Source: Diadema setosum (Eukaryota; Echinodermata; Echinoidea; Diadematoida; Diadematidae). From it: a stretch of DNA of 64,000 nucleotides. Below are positions 47,688 through 59,200 of this stretch, one piece after another. The position numbers and the translations under genes were made by a program. The notes beneath the pieces are model-generated. The model saw only the letters and a program-made list of their open reading frames with translations. It searched no databases and had not been told where the DNA came from. Location: NCBI GenBank assembly GCA_033980235.1, contig CM067068.1:37227869-37291868 (forward strand). The letters run 5' to 3'. Numbering within the stretch: the first letter of the stretch is position 1; every line of letters begins with the position of its first letter.

Positions 47688-48044
47688 AAGGGATGGCTAG
47701 TAACTGATCAGTGGGAATCCTGGGGGATGATTGTTCTAATCCTTGTGGGATTAATTTAAGAGTACATTATATCTATTGTTGTGTAAAAATTATTTGCTTC
47801 AGAACGGTCTCATATTCAAGTAATGTGCAGTTTAATGCCCCGTCACTGTACAGGCATGCTAACCTGGAAACATTAAACTGCACATTACTTGAATATGAGA
47901 CCAATCTGAAGCAAATAATTTTCACACAACAATAGATACATAATGTACTCTTAAATGAATCCCACAAGAATTGGAACAATGATTGGAACAATCATCCCCC
48001 AGCATTCCTGCTGATTCCCACTGATCAGTTATTAGCCATCCCCT
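47688..48044. mobile_element. TTAA-flanked foldback MITE, family D
   Basis: TTAA at 47684-47687 and 48045-48048. The termini are AAGGGATGGCTAGTAACTGA and TCAGTTATTAGCCATCCCCT, with near-complete inverted arms of about 165 bp around a short centre near 47860. It folds into one long hairpin. Confidence 0.9.
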
Positions 48045-48447
48045 TTAATTATTAATAATTGCTGAATTATATCTGATTCTGAAATTGGCAACACATAGAA
48101 GAATAAAGTTCCTCTTTGCCGTTCAAGTGAACACATTTGTTAATGATTTTCTCATCTTGTGCAGATAATAATTATAGTGAATCCAACCAGTTCCATCCTA
48201 ATCCTTTTCAAATAAGTATGAGATATGCGATGAAATTAAGGTGACAAGATCAGCAGCTTTATGCTCCCAGGACTCGATGACTTAGACGCCCAAGGGTCGT
48301 CGGGAAAAAAAATGCAGAAAAATACCTGTAGGTTAGTCAGTTCGGCTCCTCCCTCCCTTTGTGCAATGGTGCAATTCTTATTAAAAGGCTGATACGATAA
48401 TTCCTCCATGAAATACTATTTACCTCAGATAAGTAGACTATCCTAAT

Positions 48448-48938
48448 ACCCCTTTCAGGTAATCGTGGATGCGGATAATAGGAGCACAAGTCGTAAAATT
48501 TCGATTACATGAACGGGAGAGGAGTAGAAAAGTGCGCATTATTTTTATGCTGCTATTATGCGCATAATTGCAGCATGAGGAGTAGATCGAGAATACATGA
48601 ACGCGATTTACGACTTATCCGCACTAACATTCCACAGTTCGGTCAAAGGTCACTCGATTTCCCGCACAACCGCTGATTGCTGAGCTTGAGCGCGCGAGAG
48701 GTGTGCATACACGTGAGTTATAGTACAACTATATACGCAGTTTTGCAGTTGTACACGCACGTGCATGTGTCATTATAGAGGCGTGCGCCGTAACCATGAC
48801 AAATAACTCCGTCCTTCGCACCTGAACGGGTGCTCGTAAAAGTAGTGCGCACTTCATGGGATATATGAACGCGATTTTGACTACTTTATCCGCATTATTT
48901 GGATGCGGATAATTGAACCGCGATTACCTGAAAGGGGT
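48448..48938. mobile_element. MITE with CCCCTTTCAGGTAATCG termini
   Basis: Inverted ends ACCCCTTTCAGGTAATCG and CGATTACCTGAAAGGGGT, each next to GGATGCGGATAAT. Internal ATGAACGCGATTT segments repeat. It holds GGTCAAAGGTCA at 48641-48652. No TTAA flank. Confidence 0.75.
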
Positions 48939-51900
48939 GTTAGAGCATTACGAGTTATCACTCCCTAGCTCATTTCCTAAACTATGTGAGAATTACAATT
49001 GCATTGTATTCCCTTCTATGCGTGTGCTCGAGCGAGACTGGTGGACGCACGAAGGAGCGCAAGTAATTCAAAATCAAAGGGAATTGGAAACAAAAATGAT
49101 GAACGAAAATAGACTATGGTCAATGAGCTGTCAGATCTCGGACCATTCTGCCTGCCAGCGTTATTTCTCTTGAAAGTAACTGCACTGGAGTGTCGATGTT
49201 TTTTCTTTACTTTCATGACTTTTGCTTTCATTTTCAATGGGATTGGAAAGAGGGCGCCAAAATATAATACGAGTACCGGCATACCTCGGATTCCTGTGCG
49301 AAGACCCGACGAATGTTTTGATTGAATGCCCAACAAAACCTACAACTGTACGTAGCTCTTTTTATTCTAGCTCACCGTCTATCCAATATACCTCACGACA
49401 CCCGACATCACCCCATGACATGGGCTTTCAACCCAGCAGCCTGTGGAATCATCACATATAAAGAGCTTTTCTTATTAAGGTAGAATAAAATTATATCTGT
49501 GTGGCAGGGCAAATGTATCTATTATGTGTCACACATTTACAACAGGTATTATGTCATGTATGTAAAAGGAACATTATACCATTTGAAATAGTGTAAAACA
49601 TCTTACCTTGTGTGACGGAGTACAACATTTGTACAGATAGAGTATAATTGTATGAAATACTGCAGCCCCCATATACTTTTATTGGTTCTCTGTTGTACGG
49701 AAGTGATAATTCAGCGGAAAATAATACCTAACTCTTTTACGTGTTCTGACCATACCCATGAATAAAAAGAAATACCCACAGGTCGAAAGTAGCATTGTTA
49801 CTCACAAGTTACATTCAGCAGCCCGTACAGTTACTTTGGTTTTTGTTTTCTTTAAGCACAAAACCAGACCTGGAACTAAATCCACATTGCACAAAAATTA
49901 ATGCATGCTTCGCGGAGAAGTTAATCCGTTCCGTACGGGAACCAGTCCTGGTGACCTGCGTACGGGAAATTCAGAATTCAGTATGGAACGCCTGGTTAAG
50001 AACCGAAACAGTAAAAGACACATGTTAAACTTCACGGAAAACAGGAAAAGGGCGAAACGTAATACAGTGTATAGACTAATTTTCACTAAAAACCCATTTT
50101 TTTTTTTTTTTTGTTACACAACACCAAAAATCGTGCTGACATTTGTTTTGTGATGTTTGCCAAATCTGCTGTCATTGGCGATACTGCTGATATGTATATA
50201 CACACGTGTACATTGTACCTAAATTATGTTAAATGTGTGTATTCATGTATTTTTTTTTGTATTGAATCTCACTGAAAGCTACCCTCGAGGATGTAAGAGT
50301 TGATGCTTCGTAGAATTTGTTCTTTTCTCCGAGAGACAAAAATCAATCATCAGCAACTCTTTTTGGCCCCGAAGCAGGAAGGAACGCAGTCAGTGGATCC
50401 CTTCTAAACTGATAAAAGTGTCCATGCTGGAAGCAACTGGGAAATATGGCACACTGATTAAAAGTATTATCTTTGTCACTAGGAGTGATGTAATCGCCAA
50501 TGGAATGTATTGTTTTTGTGGGAGAAAAGTTCAATCGTAGAGGGCCACACTGAGCTGCACTGCCAGTGGCGGATCCAGAGGGAGCGCAACCGACGCACGC
50601 CCTCCCCCCTCTATTTTTCGTTAAAAACAAAAGAAATACAAAGAAAAAATGAAATGAAACCCGGAAATGGCACCAGAAATATTAGTTGCGTCCCCCTTTA
50701 CAGAAGTTCCTGGATCCGCCCCTGACTACACTCTCTTCTGGATACTGTCAGAACGCACAGCTTGATCACTCAATAAGAAAATAGTAAACATGATCTATTT
50801 TTCTATCGTAAAAGTTATTTTATTTCCACGAATTCGATAAAATATGAATGATATACTGCTTTCAACAAATGTAATTGGCACTGCTATGTCATGAACAATA
50901 TCCTAAAAATTCTCCAGCTTGACATAACTCGACAAACAAGAGTAGACAAGTAATATTGCATGTTACAAGGTTAATGATATCATTCACCTCCTGAACAGAA
51001 ATCCTTTCGAAAAAACAACAACAACAACAACAACAACAACTTAGGTTTGTCATGTACGCCCAAACGTAAAATACTAATTTGAGACCCCCCCCCCCCCCCC
51101 CCCCCCCCCGCCATGACAATTTGCTGAGGTACCAACATTTCATTTATGGGTTAGTATTTATAGTAATTATTACCACAACTTTCAGATTCCGGATTCTCGT
51201 ATCATTTTTTTTTTAAATGTCCGGTGCTTTTTGCGAAAAACTGACGCATATAACATATATACATGGTAAAAAGCCGGCGATCACAAACAACAAACAAACT
51301 AATAAACACTTGTCCAAGAAAAAAAAAACACATCATGATAGCAACACATTTAAGAAACCCCTCCCTCACCGACATATTGTAATCAAACATATTTGTGTAT
51401 AATACCATCGTTCTTCCGGGCACACGACGTTGATGAAATTTAGATATTTGAGATTATAGCTGCTAAGGAAAGGAAATAATAAAATATATGTGATAATTTT
51501 AATATCTTCAAAAATATTCCGTGTTTTGTAACGAAGTAACCAAAGCAGTATTAATGAAATGATTTCATTTTCACTAGGTAAAAATCTGTTTTTGTAAACA
51601 AAATTTGAATATATTATGTAATCATTCTTTAACTTCATAGTTAGACCGGTTTTAGCAAACGTTTTTGATTTCTGATATTAAATAAGCACAGTCATCCGGT
51701 TCTTTCTTTTTCTCCAATTTCGCGGCTTTTGATATTTGCAACTTTATCATAGTAACGTAGTTGAGGGTCCCATTCATTATAAAAAAAACAGAGGAAAGAG
51801 CTCACAACTGGGAACTATTTATCATTCTCATTCGTATATACTAAAATAGTTCATTGTTATTTTTTTATTGGTTTCGTAAAGTTTAGTTAAAATTTAGTTT

Positions 51901-53650
51901 GTGTTTGAGATAAGGCCCTCAAGATTATTTAGCAAAAGTGTTTAAAAAGTAATAATTTTTAAGCGATCTTAAATATCCGATGCTCTAATTTCAGCACTCC
52001 ATAACTGTTGTTTCTAAATATATTCAATAAGGAACAACTGCTCGAAGTGTTGATTAGACATAACACGTATTCTAAAATTCAATATTTACAAAATAGATAT
52101 AAATGAGTATTGTATATGGTACAAGTTTCAAAAAAATTCACAATCATTTAGCATTTTGCATTGCTAGATCATCCATTCAACTTCATGAATCATTTATTGT
52201 AGAATTTTCTAAATTTCAATGAGTTAGCGTGTAACATTTTGAAAGATGGACAATTCAATTCATTTATGTATTCTTTATGTAATGATATATCATAAAATAA
52301 TAATCCAGCATACAACTTTCTTTTTTTTTTTCACGCAATGTATCAAATCTTTAAAATGTCCACAAACATTACTCAATACCAAGGGCAATTTGTAAAATGG
52401 CATTTCATATAGGTTTGTACAGCACCATGATGAATAATTATAATAATATGCATGTAAAGCAACGATAACAACAACCACAAAAATCATCTCCTTTTTAAAA
52501 ATCTTACTATACAGACTGAAGAGAGAAACAGAACATTGTGTTAACAGATTCACCACATCGAAAGCAGTTCATTTTCACCACAAGCTGCAGCTCTTTAGGA
52601 AAAATAATGCACCTTGGCATAAAGCATAGGTGTCCACAGTCTGTTCTTTGCAGAACATGGCGCAACAATCTTAATTCACCCCGTAGATGGCGCCATCACT
52701 ATTCACATGATAGAGGTAACGTTCTCTCAGAGTTTGTATTCACTGCATAGCTATCAGCGTTCCTGCATGTTATGAGAAAATGCGACACAATCACCCACAA
52801 GTAACAGCTGTTACAATAGATTTGTGATATGTCCGCCAAAATTGAACTTTTACAGAGACACTACAACCGCTTATGTGGAAGACATTGTCCAATAAATCAA
52901 TGTGGCTCTGTATCGTGTGCATACGAGAAGAATAATATAATTCAGGTAGTAATAAAAACGTAGAATTCACTTCGTTGCATAGTATATCATTTTTGTTTCG
53001 TCTTTAGTCCGTGTTACACAAGATGTCATCTTCAGAAGTCCATGCGTAGTATTATGCCCTCTTCGCGCTCTACATCTGCTAGTCCGGGACACGGTCTGCC
53101 GACTACACGAACACGAGAAAATCATTCAAACGTCTCAACAATGTCTCGTCACGGTACGAGAAGATGAATTTTGACTTTAGATGATGCAAGATTTACCCTT
53201 CCTGAGGATTATTATTCATTCATGATTCTTGAAAGCAAAAAATGACATCAGCTGAGAAGGCGTTTCTGACAAGTGTTACATGATTTGATTTTTAAAGAAG
53301 TCAGCCATGGTTTCTTGTAACACTCGTCAGTGCGAAGGGAGAAGTCGGAGGTTTGACATCGCCGCGAACACCCTGACGTCTCTGAGTACATTCTGTGTGA
53401 AGCTCCCGACTGAGTTGACCTTCTGCTAATACGCCGAGTGTTTCACAATTCAACAGGCTCTCTTAGTTCATGGCTGTCAATAAACTGGTTCCGCCATTGT
53501 GAATGACGACATACTTAAGTCATTTCAGATTTTGATCGAGGCCCGTATAGTACAAGGTCCGTCTACATCATGGTTTGCCAGCCGAGGCAGACGACGCGAA
53601 ATAAATAAACACAACATGAAAAACACCAAACGTCTGCAATACTAGGAGGA
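48939..53650. other. Intergenic and probable 3' UTR of the matrix gene; no exon seen
   Basis: Contains a small hAT-like MITE (50564-50724), a CAA tract (51012-51039), a C-run (51084-51109) and homopolymers. The unique sequence between about 52200 and 53650 could be the 3' UTR of the minus-strand gene (AATAAA on the minus strand at 52193-52198). Confidence 0.45.
50564..50724. mobile_element. hAT-type MITE, 161 bp (candidate)
   Basis: The termini CAGTGGCGGATCCAG and CTGGATCCGCCCCTG are inverted with one mismatch and match the typical hAT pattern CAG.GGCGGATCCAG. No clear 8-bp target duplication was found (TGCACTGC vs ACTACACT). Confidence 0.65.
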
Positions 53651-53967
53651 TCATACGGATGGGCGGGAATAATAAATACTGCTACTGCTGCTTCCTCGAT
53701 TTCGAATAAACACACTGCTGGCGACCCCTCTTGAAGGGTCATAGTTCGTGCTAATAACCTCGTACGTGTATTCCGCTGTTGGTCGTCTGCAAACCGGCTT
53801 ACTACCGCTCCATCTCCCACAGGGCAAGCACGCCCTCTTTCGTTCTCCGACCAATTTGTAGCCCTCGGTACATTGGAATGACACTGTTCCTCCTATGCGG
53901 TAATCTGAAGAATTCAGCTCGGCATTTTTGGGAATTTCCGGTGCGTCACAATGAGTGGTTCTCACGT
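53651..53967 (-). CDS. Last exon: Sushi/CCP domain and C-terminus
   Basis: A 317-nt terminal exon, acceptor AATCTAG|AC, phase 1, ending at TGA (53651-53653). A Sushi/CCP domain spans THCDAPEIPKNAELNSSDY, GGTVSFQCTEGYKLVGERK and RACLPCGRWSGSKPVC. The framework C, F-x-C, GY-x-L-x-G, C, G-x-W and final P-x-C are all present, but there is an additional cysteine (LPC) three residues after the third. A tail of about 45 residues rich in Ser/Tyr follows (GSSSSSIYYSRP), with no membrane span. A minus-strand AATAAA lies only at 52193-52198, which would imply a 3' UTR of about 1.4 kb. Confidence 0.88.
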
Positions 53968-53992
53968 CTAGATTACGAAGCAGTGTTGAATT

Positions 53993-54037
<45 letters not shown>

Positions 54038-54440
54038 AAGATAGATGGATAGATAGATAGATAGATAGATAGAAAGAAAGATAGATGGATAGAAAGATAG
54101 AAAAAAAGATGGATGGGTAGAAAGATAGATAGATAGATAAAAAGATAGAGAGATAGGTAGATAGATGGATAGATAGGCAGATATAAAGTTAGATATATAG
54201 GATCAAGAGAGAAAGAGAGAAAATATATTTAGTCGTTCACATCAACATAAAAGGTGGCAACAAACATAACTCAATGCTTTTACAACAATAATTTACTAAT
54301 TCCTCCATTTTGCTGTCTCTAATTTATTTAAAGGTTCCAACAATTAATTTTACACTTTCAAGTGGCAAAGGGTCCGTATTATTCAAATAGATGGTGTGTG
54401 TGCGTGTGTGTGTGTGTGTGTGTGCGTGTGTGTGTGTGTG

Positions 54441-54479
<39 letters not shown>

Positions 54480-56162
54480 GTGTGTGTGTGTGTGTTTGTG
54501 TTTGTGTGTTTGTTTGGTTCTCCCTCTCTATCAGACTATAATGGAAATACTCGCGGCTAATTCCACAGACTGCGTTGTGCAGCAACATTTACACATTAAT
54601 AACGACGACGACATTAGATTTATTTCAAAGGGGCGAATCTAAAGTTCACGCGTAATTTAAAAATAGCTAGATGAATATCAATGAGATGTCTGAAGTAAAT
54701 TCTCTATACGAAGGGGCCTACCTTGACAAAAGAATATTTTGATATCTATGGTAATTAGTTGGTGAGATTAGAAAGCTACATGTTGAAAGAACTTACCCTT
54801 AACCACGATGACCACCTCTTCACATGGCACCGTCTCACCGGGGTCGCTTGGTCGTACGATTTGCGTGTCGTAGCCGGCGGGGCAGTAAGATGGTCCGCCG
54901 GGCACTCCCTGCCGGAATTTCGGCTTCTTCGAACAGGGTGACGAAATGCGAACCTGGCCCTGCAGCTTAAATTGGACACACGTGCTGCCGGTTTCACCCG
55001 TGGTGCTCGTCGACGAATACGAGAAGTCGATGCCGTTTACCCTATCGAGGAAAGCAGAATTGTTGTTCGTTATGCTTAACTTGTGCACATATTATCCACT
55101 TTATTTCTTATGGGTTTTCACAAGTTCCATCTGCCAAATAAAACTAAAGTTATTCTTATCATCTATTCGTCTTTTGAAAAAATTAGGGCTGAATATAAGG
55201 ATAACAACATGCGTTTTCATGTCCAGGAAGGTCTCACATTGCAGTTGGGCATTGGCCATTCTATTTACACAGAATTGACACACTTCGTGTGAATGACCAC
55301 TAGATGGCGCAATTCTGTTTTTCTTTGAAACGCAACATGTACATGACGTGTACCATTATTTCTGCGGGGCTCTCTGCAGCTCGATCTGTCCCACACCTTT
55401 TTCTGCTATAGTAATACATTAAAATATTAAGAAGTTGAACAACTACTTTTAACGGTTAGGGAAAGATTATTATAGACTAGAATATATCAAAACAAAATTA
55501 AGCCTTAACCACCTTATTTTCTTTCTCTCTTTTTTGACTGGGGGAATAATCCTGTTTTGATTTATATTTCAGTGATCTCAGAGAACAGGAGACGATGGGT
55601 CTGGGTGTGACAATGAATGATTCGGTTTGAAAATGTCCGCCGTAGTGGACAAAAGGTAGACAGCCAAATATTATAAAATTTGGTTAACGTTTTATTTCAT
55701 CGTGATATAAAATACATCCAAAAGTTTCAGAATATACCCGGCGACCTGACGCTTTGAAGATTTATTAAGGGCAAAGTGGGGTAGAATACTCACTCTACGG
55801 GGACGTAGCTAGCTACCCGATTGCACTTCTTATCGTAGCAAGTCCGTACGATGACGCACGAGGTCTCCGGCCACGGCTTCATGGCACTCCACCAGGTAAA
55901 ATGGCGGGCCTGGAAACTCCACACGTAATCACCAGTCCGAGTCTTCTTCACTCTGCCCACACCGTTCTGTTTCCACACCCCTTTCACATCCAATGAGACA
56001 CAAATTCAATGCAAATTATCTTTACAATGTGATCAGGGCTCGCTGTTATATAAAATTTACGCACACTTTCATACTACAGTCAGTCAGTTGCGCACAAAAC
56101 CGAGGGAGGTTTCTTTTCACCCCGGTTTTACAGCCATCTCAAGTACACAGTTTAAAATATAC

Positions 56163-56228
<66 letters not shown>

Positions 56229-59200
56229 AACCTACAACTCTGAAGAGATATTGTTACATAGCACAAAACAAAACCAAAAAATATTCATGTCTTCCATGAT
56301 GGAATATGTTATCATCTTACTGAACTACGATTCAATTCAAGCCTAGCTTTTAACTTGCTTAATGGCTTTTCCCGTAATTTGTAACAGTTTGTGTTTACTT
56401 TGTTAATCTAGGTATGAAAAAGCCCATCGTGAAATGGGACTTTCTTTTGATAGTTTATTAACATACCACACATCGTCTAGCACTGTTGGCCAGTGGTTCA
56501 TAGCATGGATTGTACTTATCAATTGCTATTCAAAGCACATGATAGACTGCTATCCGTAAGCTAGCTTGCTTATGGTAGCTAAACACGTCATATTGTTGAC
56601 AAGATGTATGAGGGATTGCGTATAATTGCGCACCAGTTTCTCTATCGAAGTACCAAGCTCCGAGTCGACTACCGTGGCGAACTCCGGGAGGTCTCCTGTT
56701 GAGAGGGAACTCGGCCTCGAATGGGAGCATGACGTCGACGAGGTCGTGGTTTTCAGTATCGACCACGGTTACTTCTGCCATCGAGAACGCTTCGAGACCT
56801 GTTAGCTTCACCTCTGAAGCCGGAAAGAAAACATGAATTAGTAATGATCTCACCGTCGTGCCATATGCGACGAAATAATGGTATTTTTTGATCAACAGCG
56901 TTCGGCCGGATTGACTTATTCGTTATAACTCACAGTTCACAACTCTAGAAAATACTCATGCTTCATAGTTTATATTTATATTTATGAGCGTCTTCATTTC
57001 CCGCACGTTGTCGTCTAGAAATACGAAACAGTAGAATACAAACAACAATTTAACGCTACCGACACTCTGAAGGATGGCATTTTGGTTAAAGTTCGTTATT
57101 CCGCAGGTTCGTTAATCTGAAAATGGGAAGAAAAAAGAGGGGGGGGGGGTGTCGTTATTCCGAAGGTTCGTTAATCCGAAAACGAAATAAGGTTCGTCAT
57201 TTCGAAGGTTCGGAAGTATGCACCTTCTTTTCATTTTCGGATTGAAGAACCTTATTTATTTTTTTGATCGAGAACCTTCAAAATAACGAACATCATTCTA
57301 ATGCAGCAGTTAAAACCGTTCTGCAATTTGTCAGCACAGTCAACTGCCAGTGAGACAATAATTATATATCTTTTTTAAATCCCGAAACTGACTATATTAC
57401 TCCTGAGGATTTTGCGATGAGTTATAGAGTCTCTTTACTACGTCTCTATTTTGTGGTTCTCATCTTAAGATACGATTAAATTGCAGAAGTCGGACATAAG
57501 CGGTTATGTTACCATGATTAACCGGTTACCATGGTTACCTGAATTAGGGCCTTCCACTGCTCCGATGAGTTCCGGTACTTTGCGTAGTTCTACCGGGTTA
57601 CTCGTATTGACCCCGGTGAACTTGACCTCGAACATACTTTCCTCTGGTAGGTCCAATCCACCTGTAAGGAACCAGATGATGAAGGGGAGTGCAAGAAATA
57701 ACTTTTACCTTCCTTGATAACGAGATTTAGATATGCGACGGGAACATTAAGGCGATGCTAACCATGCCAACAATGGTGTTCCGCACATGCGCGATTGCAG
57801 CTTTTTTTTTTCCGTTGTCCAACCCGGGAGCCTGCGTCGTCTTAGCAGCGATCGCTTCGCAGATCTAAAGTTCTCTAATAGCATATTTTCGCACCCTTTA
57901 GCAAACAAAGTACATGTAAAATAGAAAACCTTCATGATTGTACGTGGTAGTGAAAAAAAGAAAGAAACAAAACCAAAGCATAGATCGTACTATCGGATTG
58001 CAATTCTTAAGGTGAGTGTAATTTTATGAAAAGTAGCTACTAGAGTAGATACCACTGATAACCTTTAAGTGTTTATGTCATATCTTCACAATGAACGATC
58101 AGTGTTTCTCGACATGTATCTCAACCTGCATCAATGATATTCAGCAAAAGAGTTTTTTTAATTCTTCATTTCAATAGTGTTCTTGTTTCAGCCACACGTA
58201 TAAGATACAGGAGAAAATGTTTTTGTGACGTAAAAACTTCAGGGAGACGTAGATATTTACGCTTAAAATGGTGTAAATTGAAAGCCATTAATTTTGGTAA
58301 GAAGTCCTACCCGCAGGGATCTCGACGCTGTAGGGAAGGCTGCGTTCACCGGGCCAAAACTCGACCAGCCGATCCATACCAGACATCCAGGGAAATTCTT
58401 TTCTCAACGGGTGCTTGTTGACAGTAATCGGTAGGACATTTTCTGTAAAGTGATCATGAAAATGGGATATCATCATAATTAACGACTTCATTCATAATTA
58501 TTGAGTTAAATATTCGTTAAAACATGTCCTCTATCTTAATAAGGATTGTCTGTTTGGTTTACTTTGCGTCAGTATTGCCGTGTTTAGACATTTAGTAAAA
58601 AAAAAAAAAAAAAAAAAGAACGCATGCGTGAGCTTTGTGTGAAGAGTACTATGAACCCGACATTTTATGACGGAATTTGACGAAACGGTCAGAAAACAAG
58701 AGAGAAATATTTCATTCCATCCATTGGTTCATTCACAATATGTATCTGTCAACAATTAGCATGATTAAACCGGGAAAGCCACTCAAAACCATTTGTCAAC
58801 CGCATAATTTAGCGGCAGAACATATCAAATCATGAATCTGATCCAATTCTTTCAAATCTTGACTACATTGGATATTTACAGCGATCTGATGGTCATTTCG
58901 TCGTCATTGCGTATGCAATCGGGTATCAAGGAAGGGCAATGTTGGCCACGTTCAAATCTTACTTTCTCCTGGCTGGAATCTGTACGAGGACGATGTCTCC
59001 AGATATCCCTTCTTACTGGCGACCACGATCACGGGCTCCTCCTCGGGGATGTTCAGCCAGACCTGACCGTCCGACGTCGTCGTTGAGTTCAACTCCATGA
59101 CCGGCCAGTCTGCGACGGTTGGCCTGATGACCCGTACTTGGACATCGGGCAGCAGGGCCTGCTGAGCCGAGCCATCGAGGGTTAGCACCGTCAGACCAGT

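Noticed and set aside
55297..55310. Interpreting the TAGATGGCGC match as an exon splice or start signal
   Set aside because: It lies in a clear intron between phase-compatible exons. Kept only as a possible CTCF site.
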